DNA of 32,064 nucleotides, from NCBI GenBank assembly GCA_017859395.1, contig JAFMNE010000005.1, forward strand, positions 12,302 to 44,365, in the 5' to 3' direction. The notes under the pieces were generated by a model. It was not told the DNA's origin, made no database searches, and worked only from the letters and a program-made list of their open reading frames with translations. The translations under genes were made by a program, and so were the position numbers. The stretch's first letter is position 1. The number at the start of each line of letters is the position of its first letter. Of the stretch, positions 14,720-22,700 are shown in pieces. Source of the DNA: Ilumatobacteraceae bacterium (GTDB lineage Bacteria; Actinomycetota; Acidimicrobiia; Acidimicrobiales; Ilumatobacteraceae).

Positions 14720-17212
14720 ATGAGCATTGACGAGGTCGTGAACCGCCGCGAGGGATCAATCCTGGGCACCCGAGTGACCCGCACCGAAGACCCGCGTCTG
14801 CTCACCGGCAGCGCCCGCTACATGGCCGACCTCATCGGTGTGCACCTCGACGGTTCCCCACGTGACACACCGGTACTGCACGCGGTTCACGTCCCCTCGC
14901 CCGTGGCGAGCGGGCGGATCATTGCGGTGCACACCGGCGATGCAGCTGCAGTTCCCGGCGTCCACGCAGTGTGGACCGCCTCCGATCTCGCGATGGCACC
15001 TCAACAGGGTTTCGTACCGATCCACGCCGACTTTGCGCGCCCCCCAATCGCCGACGAACGAGTGCGCTTCGTCGGTGAAACGATCGCGGTGGTGTTCGCC
15101 ACCGACCGTGCCGTGGCTGCCGATGCCGCCCAACTGGTGTGGGCCGATATCGAGCCGGACCCGGCCGTGGTCGACTGCGAAGCCGCCCTCGCCGATGATG
15201 CCCCGCTCATTCATGCGCATCGCCGCGACAACCTTGCGCTCTCGGACACCAGCGACACCCCGGTGAACCTTGACGCCATCTCAGCCACGGTGGTGCGCGG
15301 TCGCTACGTGAACCAGCGTGTAGCAGTCGTACCGATGGAGACCGACGGGTGTCTTGCCGAATGGGATGGCGACCACCTCACGTTGTGGGCGTCCACGCAA
15401 ATGCCGCACCTCCTGCACGGACAGATGGCTGCGGCACTCGAGATGGCACCGGACAACATCCGGGTACGCACGCCGCAGGTAGGCGGTGGGTTCGGTGGTA
15501 AAGCTGGCCTCCATGTCGCCTACGTGGTGGCCGCGGTCGCTGCCCAGCGTCTCGGTATGCCGGTGATGTGGACGCCATGGCGCAGTGAAGACCTGCTGGA
15601 GTTGCCCCACGGACGCGGGCAGGTGCAGTACGCCGAAGCTGGCTTCGACACCGATGGCCGCCTTACCGGTTTCCGCTTTCACATCGTCGGTGACGCAGGC
15701 GCTTACCCGGGGATCGGCGCGGCACTTCCTGGTGGAACCCGACGCATGGGGCCCGGTAACTACGCAGTTCCCGCCTACCAGTGCGATGTGGCCGTGGCCC
15801 TCACCACCACCACCCCGATTGGTGCATACCGGGGAGCAGGGCGTCCCGAGGCAACTGCGCTCGTCGAACGTCTGATGGATCAGGCAGCCCACGAGCTCGG
15901 TATCGACCCAATCGAACTGCGCCGCCGCAACCTGCTGGCCGACGACGTGTTCCCGCACACCACACCAACCGGCAACGTCTACGACTCGGGGGCGTACACC
16001 ACCGCCCTCGACACCGCCGCAGCGGCTGCCGACTACGACGCGCTGCGCGCCGAACAAGCCGACCGCCGCGCACGCGGCGACCGCTGGCAGCTCGGTATCG
16101 GAGTGGCGTGCTACGTCGAGATCACCGCCGGCGGAGCCGGAGAGGAGTACGCCGAGGTCACCATTCACGCCGACGGCACCGCCACCATCGTGGCGGGCAC
16201 GGCTGCACACGGCCAGGGCCATGCCACGAGCTACGCGATGATCGTGTCGGAGATGACCGGTATCGCCGTAGAGAACATTTCCTTGGTCGACGGTGACACG
16301 GCGCGCGTACCGCGCGGTGGCGGCACCGGAGGCTCACGGTCGCTGCAACTGGCGGGGTCGGCCACCCTGCGCGCCACTGAGGGCGTCATCGAGCGCGCCC
16401 GCGAACTGGCCGCTGCGCATTTCGAAGCTGACGTCGCCGACATCGTCGTCGATACCGCGACCGCCACCGTGGGTGTGGCGGGCGTGCCCTCGTCGGCGCT
16501 TGGTTGGGGTGACATCGCTCGACTCGCGCTCGACGCACACACGGATGCCAACACCAGCAACGATGCCAACACCAGCGACGATGCCGATGTCGGCCTCGCG
16601 GTCAGTGACGTATTCGCCCAAGAGGGCGCCACGTTCCCCTTCGGTGCCCATATCGCTGTTGTCGAAGTCGACACCGAGACCGGCCGGGTGCGGCCGTTGC
16701 GCCACATCGCCGTCGACGACTGCGGCACCGTGCTCGCGCCACTGATCGTGGAAGGCCAACAACATGGTGGCATTGCGTCCGGGCTCGGCCAGGCCCTCTA
16801 CGAACAGGTGGTGTTCGACAACGATGGCAACCCGCTTACCGGCAACTTGGCGGACTATGCGCTGCCCTCGGCTGCGGAAATGACCTCGTTCGACACGATC
16901 TCCACCCAGACGCCGTCGCCGCTGAACCCGCTGGGTGCCAAAGGCATCGGTGAGGCCGCCACCATCGGCAGCACTCCCGCCATTCAGAACGCGGTGATCG
17001 ATGCGGTCGCACATCTCGGCGTGCGTCACATCGACATGCCCTGCACCTCCGAACGGGTGTGGCGTGCCATCGACGAGTCCGCACGAGGCGAGCACGACCC
17101 GTGGCGTGCACCCCCTGCGGTATTCGCCCGGCTGCGCGCCGCCGCATCGGCAACCTCCGATGTCGCCAGCGGTGACGATCCTGATCTCGCCGGCGCAGCC
17201 GACGGCATCTGA
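14720..17212 (+). CDS. Molybdenum hydroxylase large subunit (xanthine/CO dehydrogenase family, form II CoxL-like)
   Basis: The 830-residue molybdopterin-cytosine-dinucleotide-binding subunit starts with GSILGTRVTRTEDPRLLTGSARY-type sequence typical of the family. GGGFGGK sits at 255-261. The active-site loop reads AYRGAGRPE (369-377), which is the form II loop, not the VAYRCSFR loop of true CO dehydrogenase. The C-terminal PLGAKGIGEAATIG carries the catalytic Glu. It probably hydroxylates an aromatic or N-heterocyclic or aldehyde substrate. Normally such subunits are encoded with an FAD (CoxM) and a 2Fe-2S (CoxS) subunit; neither is adjacent here, so partners must be elsewhere. An Asp/Asn/Thr-rich insertion from an 18-bp repeat lies at about 605-625. 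The leaderless start at ATG 14720 is well supported. Confidence 0.92.
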   Translation: MSIDEVVNRREGSILGTRVTRTEDPRLLTGSARYMADLIGVHLDGSPRDTPVLHAVHVPSPVASGRIIAVHTGDAAAVPGVHAVWTASDLAMAPQQGFVPIHADFARPPIADERVRFVGETIAVVFATDRAVAADAAQLVWADIEPDPAVVDCEAALADDAPLIHAHRRDNLALSDTSDTPVNLDAISATVVRGRYVNQRVAVVPMETDGCLAEWDGDHLTLWASTQMPHLLHGQMAAALEMAPDNIRVRTPQVGGGFGGKAGLHVAYVVAAVAAQRLGMPVMWTPWRSEDLLELPHGRGQVQYAEAGFDTDGRLTGFRFHIVGDAGAYPGIGAALPGGTRRMGPGNYAVPAYQCDVAVALTTTTPIGAYRGAGRPEATALVERLMDQAAHELGIDPIELRRRNLLADDVFPHTTPTGNVYDSGAYTTALDTAAAAADYDALRAEQADRRARGDRWQLGIGVACYVEITAGGAGEEYAEVTIHADGTATIVAGTAAHGQGHATSYAMIVSEMTGIAVENISLVDGDTARVPRGGGTGGSRSLQLAGSATLRATEGVIERARELAAAHFEADVADIVVDTATATVGVAGVPSSALGWGDIARLALDAHTDANTSNDANTSDDADVGLAVSDVFAQEGATFPFGAHIAVVEVDTETGRVRPLRHIAVDDCGTVLAPLIVEGQQHGGIASGLGQALYEQVVFDNDGNPLTGNLADYALPSAAEMTSFDTISTQTPSPLNPLGAKGIGEAATIGSTPAIQNAVIDAVAHLGVRHIDMPCTSERVWRAIDESARGEHDPWRAPPAVFARLRAAASATSDVASGDDPDLAGAADGI
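16544..16579 (+). repeat. Two 18-bp in-frame tandem units in the hydroxylase gene
   Basis: Two near-identical 18-bp copies (one mismatch), beginning GATGCCAACACCAGC, encode DANTSN and DANTSD and are followed by a partial third (DAD). They fall in a surface-like linker of the large subunit and probably grew by slippage. Confidence 0.75.
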
Positions 17213-17415
17213 CCCACGGCACACGCACTGGGTGGTTGACACCGGTGTAACTGCGGTGGTGGCGGCGGCCTGTGCCGTATCCGCCCGTCGATGTCGTCTG
17301 CTCCGTAATCTGCCCGCCGGACATCATCGGTCATCGTGGAACAACTCCGCGGCAGTGGTGGTCGTCTGGCAGCGGTCTCACTCATCAGCGATGACGAGCC
17401 GCCGTTGAACCGAAA

Positions 17416-17440
17416 CCTGTTGGACACCACGCTCAACAGG
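17416..17440. promoter_or_regulatory. Perfect 7-bp dyad upstream of the DoxX-like gene
   Basis: CCTGTTG and CAACAGG are separated by 11 nt, ending 22 nt before the GTG at 17463. It could be a regulator operator or an mRNA hairpin in the 5' leader. The rest of the 250-nt spacer (17213-17462) shows no gene. Confidence 0.4.
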
Positions 17441-17462
17441 CGTCACCCCCTAAGGAGTCACA

Positions 17463-17870
17463 GTGAACGACATCATCTTCCTCATCGGCCGAATCCTGCT
17501 GGTCCTCGTCTTCATCTGGTCGGGCATCAACCACCTCACCAATGACACATTGATCGGTTACGCCCAGTTCAAGAAAATTCCGAATGCGATACTCGCCGTG
17601 CGACTGTCGGGTGTGCTGATGCTCGCCGGCGCACTCGGCATTCTGTTCGGTGTGTGGGGCGACCTCGCCGCCCTTCTCAGCGCACTGCTGGTGCTGCTGA
17701 TGACCATCCCGATGCACAACTACTGGACCCTCGATGATGCGACGGCCAAGCAGACCGATCAGATCATGTTCATGAAGAACATCTCGATCATCGGCGGGCT
17801 GCTGGCAGTGGCCTGGGCGTTCAGCACCGTGGGTGAGGGCGGCTACACCATCACCAACAGCGTGTTCTGA
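17463..17870 (+). CDS. DoxX-family small membrane protein
   Basis: The 135-residue protein has four hydrophobic helices (about 3-22, 44-64, 67-83, 106-125) and the DoxX signatures GRILLVLVFIWSGINHL near the N-terminus and a conserved MHNYW turn before the last helix. Family members are poorly understood and are linked to quinone or thiol redox and oxidative stress systems. The GTG at 17463 follows AAGGAG with a 7-nt spacer, so unlike its neighbours it has a leader and a Shine-Dalgarno. A strong terminator lies about 145 nt after the stop. A 7-bp dyad in the leader may be a control site. Confidence 0.85.
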   Translation: MNDIIFLIGRILLVLVFIWSGINHLTNDTLIGYAQFKKIPNAILAVRLSGVLMLAGALGILFGVWGDLAALLSALLVLLMTIPMHNYWTLDDATAKQTDQIMFMKNISIIGGLLAVAWAFSTVGEGGYTITNSVF

Positions 17871-18014
17871 TCGCTCGATCAGCATCCCACTCACTGCGCT
17901 TCGGCTGCTGAACCCTCGCGGAACACGGCGGGAATACATGCGCACTTCGTTCGGTTGTGATCGATCGACAAGGCTGCGTGCGTCGTCCCCCACGAGCACA
18001 CAGGTCACAGAACG

Positions 18015-18067
18015 CGGTCGGTCCCGAGACGCCCCCCAACCCCCGGGACCGACCGCCCTTGTGTTTT
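18015..18067 (+). terminator. Strong intrinsic terminator
   Basis: A perfect 12-bp GC-rich stem (CGGTCGGTCCCG pairs with CGGGACCGACCG, 18015-18026 with 18044-18055) and a 17-nt C-rich loop are followed by a T-rich run with five Ts at the end. It lies about 145 nt downstream of the DoxX-like gene and ends that transcript before the CoA-transferase gene. It is the best terminator in the window. Confidence 0.85.
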
Positions 18068-18159
18068 TCGACCACTCCGCGTCACGATGCAACGCGCGGT
18101 GACGTGCGATATATCACGGCGTCATCAGCCCCACATCGGCTGGTGCCGGCCACATCAGC

Positions 18160-18165
18160 CATGAT
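18160..18165 (+). promoter_or_regulatory. Weak -10 match 6 nt before GTG 18172
   Basis: CATGAT matches the second and last positions of TANNNT and has the same 6-nt spacing as the better leaderless promoters in this window. It supports GTG 18172 as the start. Confidence 0.35.
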
Positions 18166-18171
18166 CGGTAT

Positions 18172-19407
18172 GTGGAACCCAGCAACACTCCCGGCCTCCG
18201 ACCGCTTGATGACATCGTCGTCTTGGACTTCTCGCGCGTACTCGCAGGCCCACACTGCGGTCGTGCCCTAGCCGATCTCGGTGCGCGCGTTATAAAGATC
18301 GAACCGCCCGCAGGAGACCTCACCCGTTTCTGCCAGCCGCGACGCAACTCGATTTCCAGTTACTACGCCCAACAGAACACCGGCAAAGAAAACCTAAGCC
18401 TTGACCTGCAGCACCCCGAAGCGCGAGATCTCGTGCTCGAGCTGGTGCGCAGCGCCGACATCGTGGTGGAGAACTTCCGCCCCGATGTGATGGACCGATT
18501 GGGCCTTGGCTATGACGACCTTGCAGCGGTGCGACCCGAACTGATCTATGCCTCGGCCAACGGCTACGGCGCCGGCACATCGTGGGCGAACCGGCGCGCC
18601 TATGCACCGGTGATCGGCGCTGAGTCGGGCCTCACCCGTTCCCAAGGTGATGCCCGTGACGGCCGATACTTCAATGATCGTCACTCCCATGCCGACGTCT
18701 ACACCGCTCTTGAATTGACCGTTGGCATCTTGGCGGCGCTTCATCAACGCACCCGTACGGGTCGAGGTCAACGAGTGGAGATCACCATGGCCCAAACCAT
18801 GCTCTACGTGAACGAGCACGCCCATGACGCCCTGTGGGATGCACCCGTGCCCGAGGGCGTGGTGCGCTCATTCCAACCCGGCGACTACCAGGTGCTCACC
18901 CTCGCGGACGGCACCGCCATGATCGTCAGCGGCCACCCCGCCGAGTCGGGCACCTTTGAATTTTTCATGCGAGCGATCGGCCGCGATGACCTCATCGGCG
19001 TCGAACGTTTTGCCGATGTCGCCAACCGGCTGGGGAACCTTGACGAGATCAACGATCTGCTCCGCGAACATGCGCGTGGCATTCCCGATGCCACCACCTA
19101 CGAGTCCATCCTGTCCCAGCACAACTTGGCCGTGGGCACCTTGCGGACCGTCGCCGAGTTCGCCGCCACCGACTGGGCCGCCGAAACCGGCGCTGTGGTC
19201 GAGGTGAGCGATCGGGGTACCGGCACCATTCGGCTCCCCCAGGCGCCATGGACGTTCAGCGATGCCCCCGACGTCGGTGTGCGTGGCGAGCCCCGCTACC
19301 GCGGTGAGGACAACCGCGCTGTATTCGCCGAACTCGCCGGAGTCGATGAGGCCACGCTCGATCGTCTCGCCACCGATGGGGTGCTGAGCGAGCACCGCCC
19401 CCGATGA
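18172..19407 (+). CDS. CaiB/BaiF-type (class III) CoA-transferase
   Basis: The 411-residue protein has full class III CoA-transferase motifs: LDFSRVLAGPHCGRALADLGARVIKIEPP (18-46), QNTGKENLSLDLQ (68-80), NFRPDVMDRLGLGYDDL (101-117), and GILAALHQRTRTGRGQRVE (185-203). Asp175 in the HAD segment aligns with the catalytic Asp that forms the glutamyl/aspartyl-CoA-type intermediate. It moves CoA between a donor acyl-CoA and a carboxylic acid; the substrate cannot be read from sequence. With the molybdenum hydroxylase before it and kynureninase after it, a role in aromatic or amino-acid breakdown is plausible. The GTG start at 18172 is read from family length and a weak leaderless -10. Kynureninase follows after 97 nt. 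Confidence 0.92.
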   Translation: MEPSNTPGLRPLDDIVVLDFSRVLAGPHCGRALADLGARVIKIEPPAGDLTRFCQPRRNSISSYYAQQNTGKENLSLDLQHPEARDLVLELVRSADIVVENFRPDVMDRLGLGYDDLAAVRPELIYASANGYGAGTSWANRRAYAPVIGAESGLTRSQGDARDGRYFNDRHSHADVYTALELTVGILAALHQRTRTGRGQRVEITMAQTMLYVNEHAHDALWDAPVPEGVVRSFQPGDYQVLTLADGTAMIVSGHPAESGTFEFFMRAIGRDDLIGVERFADVANRLGNLDEINDLLREHARGIPDATTYESILSQHNLAVGTLRTVAEFAATDWAAETGAVVEVSDRGTGTIRLPQAPWTFSDAPDVGVRGEPRYRGEDNRAVFAELAGVDEATLDRLATDGVLSEHRPR

Positions 19408-19504
19408 TGACGCCGCCCGCAGCAGCACCGACCGAAGCACCACTTCCCACAGCACCACGGGCCACGATCGCCCAACCGGTAGCGCCGACATCCACTCCTC
19501 GCGC

Positions 19505-20692
19505 ATGAGCACGAACGACGACCTGCTCGACCACGCCCGCCAGCTCGATACGGCGGACCCCCTCGCACATTGGCGTGACGAGTTCGTGATCGATGACCCC
19601 GATCTGGCCTACCTCGACGGTAACTCACTCGGCATGACACCTCGCCGGACCGTGCACCGCCTGCACGAGGTTGTCAACGACGAATGGGCCGGCGGGCTGA
19701 TTTCGTCATGGGGCCACTGGCTCGACCTGCCGATGGTCATCGGTGATGAGCTGGCACCCCTGATCGGTGCAGTGGCCGGCGAGGTCGTGGTGCACGATTC
19801 CACCAGTGTCAACCTCTACCAACTGCTGCATATCGCTGTGGCCGTGGTGGAGGGCTGCACCACCATCGTGGTGCCCACCGGCGAGTTCCCAACCGATCGC
19901 TACCTCGTCGATGCGGTTGCGGAGACGCACAATCTGAATGTCAGCCATGCCGTGGACGATGCCATTGCCGGGCGCCTCGGGCCGGTGGTTGTGGTCATGT
20001 CACTCGTCGACTACCGCAGCGCCGAGGTGGCCGACATGGCGGCTATCACCGCTGCAGTGCAGAACGCCGGTGGGACGGTGATCTGGGATCTCTCACACGC
20101 CGTTGGGGTGCTCGAGGTGAACCTGAACCGCTGCAGTGTCGACTTCGCCGTTGGGTGCACCTACAAGTTCTTGAATGGCGGGCCGGGCGCACCCGGCTTC
20201 TCCTACATGTCGACCCGCGCCCTCGATGCAACGCGCAACGGGCCTCAACAACCGATACCAGGGTGGTTTGCGCAAGCCGACCAGTTCCGCATGGATGAAC
20301 CCCGCCGTCCCCGCGATGACATCGGTCGCCTGCTCATCGGCACACCAGGCATTCTCGGCCTGACCGCCACTCGTTGCGGTGTGGAGCTCACCGCGACCGC
20401 GGGTATCAGCGCGATTGCAGCCAAGGCCCGCGCCATCACCGATTTCGTGATCGAGATTGCCGATGCGCACGGCCTCGACGTCGCCTCGCCCCGCGATGCA
20501 CAGCGCCGTGGGGGCCACGTCTCGATCAGGCATGCATCTGCCGAACAGATCACCGCCGATCTGGCCGCCGCACACAGCGTGCTGGCCGATTACCGCGACC
20601 CGGACCTCATCCGGCTCGGCTGTTCGCCACTGACCACGCGCTACGTGGATGTGGCCCGCGCCGTCAACGCCATCGCCGCACTAACAGCGTGA
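19505..20692 (+). CDS. kynU: Kynureninase
   Basis: The 395-residue PLP enzyme cleaves kynurenine (or 3-hydroxykynurenine) to anthranilate (or its hydroxy form) plus alanine in tryptophan breakdown. YLDGNSLGMTPR near the N-terminus, STSVNLYQLL, EFPTDRYL, IWDLSHAVG (Asp195 binds the PLP nitrogen) and GCTYKFLNGGPGAPGF (Lys221 forms the Schiff base) are diagnostic. The C-terminus RRGGHVSIRH...DLIRLGCSPLTTRY is also typical. Slightly shorter than the roughly 416-residue bacterial norm but complete. The 97-nt gap after the CoA-transferase gene shows no obvious promoter, so co-transcription is likely. No kynA or kynB is adjacent. Confidence 0.96.
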   Translation: MSTNDDLLDHARQLDTADPLAHWRDEFVIDDPDLAYLDGNSLGMTPRRTVHRLHEVVNDEWAGGLISSWGHWLDLPMVIGDELAPLIGAVAGEVVVHDSTSVNLYQLLHIAVAVVEGCTTIVVPTGEFPTDRYLVDAVAETHNLNVSHAVDDAIAGRLGPVVVVMSLVDYRSAEVADMAAITAAVQNAGGTVIWDLSHAVGVLEVNLNRCSVDFAVGCTYKFLNGGPGAPGFSYMSTRALDATRNGPQQPIPGWFAQADQFRMDEPRRPRDDIGRLLIGTPGILGLTATRCGVELTATAGISAIAAKARAITDFVIEIADAHGLDVASPRDAQRRGGHVSIRHASAEQITADLAAAHSVLADYRDPDLIRLGCSPLTTRYVDVARAVNAIAALTA

Positions 20693-20727
20693 CGCCACGG
20701 TGTGATGTAGCGCGTCGTGTGTGGTGA

Positions 20728-21729
20728 TCACACAGCGAACTGGGCGGCGACCCGCACCGGGCCACCATCAACGGTGTGCACGCGGCCGTCATCCACAAGT
20801 TCGATGAGGTGACCCATCACCGAGCGTGCTGCCGGACGGTGCAATTTGGGATGCACTGCCGTATACAGCACCCGCACGATCTCGGGCACGGTGTGGGGCC
20901 CGGATGCGCGCAACAGATCAACGATTTGGGCCGTGCGAGCCAGGCGATGATCGACGAGGGCCTGCACATAGGTTGGGGCATCATCACGACATGGGCCATG
21001 GGTGGGCCACAGCAATGCGTCATCGCGAGCAGCCACCTTGCGCAGCGAATCGATATACGACCGCATATCCCCATCGGGTGGTGACACGACCGTGGTCGAC
21101 CACCCCATCACATGGTCACCGGTGAACAAGGTCCGTTCCTCTTCGAAGGAGAAACAACAGTGGTTCGAGGTGTGCCCCGGTGTGGTGACCGCGCGCATCG
21201 TGAGGCCGGGCCCCTCAAGGGCCACCTCACCGTCGGACACCGCCACATCAGGAGCGAAGCCGGTGTCGACGGATTCCTCCATCTTCACTTCCGGCTCGGC
21301 ATCGTCACCTGACGATGCCGCATCGTCGGATGACTCGGCGGGTTCATCGGGCACCGACAATTCCTCTTCGCCGTCGAACATTCCCTCAGGCTCGTCCACC
21401 ACGAGATGTGGCCCGACCGCGAACGTCGGTGCACCGGTCTCGGCCGCCAACCATGCCGCGAGCGGCGAATGGTCACTATGACAATGCGTGATCAAAATGC
21501 CCCGCACCGTTTCCCCGGCGAGAGCAGCCGCGAGAGCATCCCGATGTGAATCGATGACCGGACCCGGGTCGATCACCACCACATCACCACGGCCCACGAT
21601 GTAGGTGCCGGTGCCGGTGTAGGTGAACTTCGATGGGTTCTTCGCAATCACCCGGCGCACACCGGGGCTCACATCATCGACGCGTCCGTAGACAACATCA
21701 TCGAGGGTACGGAACTCGGGGCCACTCAC
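20728..21729 (-). CDS. Metallo-beta-lactamase-fold hydrolase (LACTB2-like)
   Basis: The 333-residue protein has a binuclear zinc site motif HCHSDH (82-87) and TPGHTSNH (183-190), LFTGDHVMGW, and a C-terminal winged-helix-like domain (about 250-325), the layout of LACTB2-type endoribonucleases and related thioester or lactone hydrolases. A 48-residue acidic, Ser/Asp/Glu-rich insertion (about 111-158) lies between the first and later metal motifs and looks disordered. The function is hydrolytic; the substrate is unknown. GTG 21729 overlaps the asparaginase stop (GTGA), so it is the last gene of a three-gene coupled operon. It converges with kynU with a 35-nt gap that carries a small TGTGTG/CACACA dyad overlapping the stop. 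Confidence 0.9.
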   Translation of the reverse strand: MSGPEFRTLDDVVYGRVDDVSPGVRRVIAKNPSKFTYTGTGTYIVGRGDVVVIDPGPVIDSHRDALAAALAGETVRGILITHCHSDHSPLAAWLAAETGAPTFAVGPHLVVDEPEGMFDGEEELSVPDEPAESSDDAASSGDDAEPEVKMEESVDTGFAPDVAVSDGEVALEGPGLTMRAVTTPGHTSNHCCFSFEEERTLFTGDHVMGWSTTVVSPPDGDMRSYIDSLRKVAARDDALLWPTHGPCRDDAPTYVQALVDHRLARTAQIVDLLRASGPHTVPEIVRVLYTAVHPKLHRPAARSVMGHLIELVDDGRVHTVDGGPVRVAAQFAV

Positions 21730-22700
21730 ACGAGCGACCGTACCCGACCGACCGGCGCGCCAGCCCCTCGGGCCGGTGGCGCGAGATCAGAGTCGAGGTC
21801 GGTCGGCACCGCAACACCAGCACGGCGCAACAACGACGCCGCGACCGGCGCTCCGGCGCGTACGGCCCCATCGGCCACCTTCACCACCACCGTGGCCACA
21901 CCGGGCAGCGACGCGATGAATACCCCTTCGGCGCCGTCCTTGGCGATCAGGCCGGGCACCGCGGTCATCAACATGGTGGCCGGCCGGGTGGGTCCCGCCA
22001 CCAACACCGGGTGTGACGTCATCGCAGTACGCACCTCGTCGACATCACGGGCAACGGTGTGCAACGCCCGCGCTAAACCCACCAGTGCCATCGCATGAGT
22101 CGGCGCACCACACCCGTCGACACCAACATGGCGCACGCCACCGTCGGCGGCACACAACTCATCGATCACCGCGGTGATGTGTTGCTGCAGCGGATGGGTG
22201 GGCGTGAGGTGCCCGTCGACATCCCAGCCTTCGGCCACACAGGTGGCGATGAACGCGGCGTGTTTACCTGAGCAGTTCATCGCCAGTGCGCTCGGACCGC
22301 CGCCATCGAGCAATACCCGGTCGGCCTCAACGCGGTCATAGGGCAGATCGGGGGTGGTGGCGAGTACTCGTTCATCGAGTCCTGCAGCAGCCAACGTCGA
22401 CCGCACCACATCGAGATGTACGGGCGATCCGTCGTGGCTGGCACAGGCCAGCGCCCATTGACGCACCTCAAGGCGTACCGAGGTGCGTGCCATTGCCGCG
22501 GCCTGCAGTGGCTTCAGACACGACCGGCCGAACACGACCTGGGTGTGGTCACCAACCGCGCGCAGCACCTCACCCGAGGCACCCAGCACCACCGCACATC
22601 CGTGATGCACCGACTCGTCGAGGCCGTTGCGATCGACGACGGCGATGGGGACGTGACCCTCAGGAGTCACTGCCGACCGCTGCGCCAGCGCATGAGCCAA
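21726..22700 (-). CDS. L-asparaginase II-family protein
   Basis: The 324-residue protein of the Rhizobium-type asparaginase II family (distinct from the E. coli AnsA/AnsB fold) carries ESVHHGCAVVL, CLKPLQAAAM, ACASHDGSPVHLD, the NCSGKHAAFIATC block and GVDGCGAPTHA. These include the Ser-Lys and Cys residues that form its active site. It would hydrolyse asparagine to aspartate and ammonia in the cytoplasm. Start: ATG 22700 overlaps the preceding gene by 34 nt; an in-frame GTG at 22670 would give the 4-nt GTGA overlap common in this window and still keep all motifs. Coupled downstream to the metallo-hydrolase gene. Confidence 0.93.
   Translation of the reverse strand: MAHALAQRSAVTPEGHVPIAVVDRNGLDESVHHGCAVVLGASGEVLRAVGDHTQVVFGRSCLKPLQAAAMARTSVRLEVRQWALACASHDGSPVHLDVVRSTLAAAGLDERVLATTPDLPYDRVEADRVLLDGGGPSALAMNCSGKHAAFIATCVAEGWDVDGHLTPTHPLQQHITAVIDELCAADGGVRHVGVDGCGAPTHAMALVGLARALHTVARDVDEVRTAMTSHPVLVAGPTRPATMLMTAVPGLIAKDGAEGVFIASLPGVATVVVKVADGAVRAGAPVAASLLRRAGVAVPTDLDSDLAPPARGAGAPVGRVRSLV

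Noticed and set aside
20718-20734. TGTGTG/CACACA dyad between kynU and the metallo-hydrolase gene as a terminator
   Set aside because: Only 6 bp, AT/GC mixed, overlaps a stop codon and lacks a T-run.
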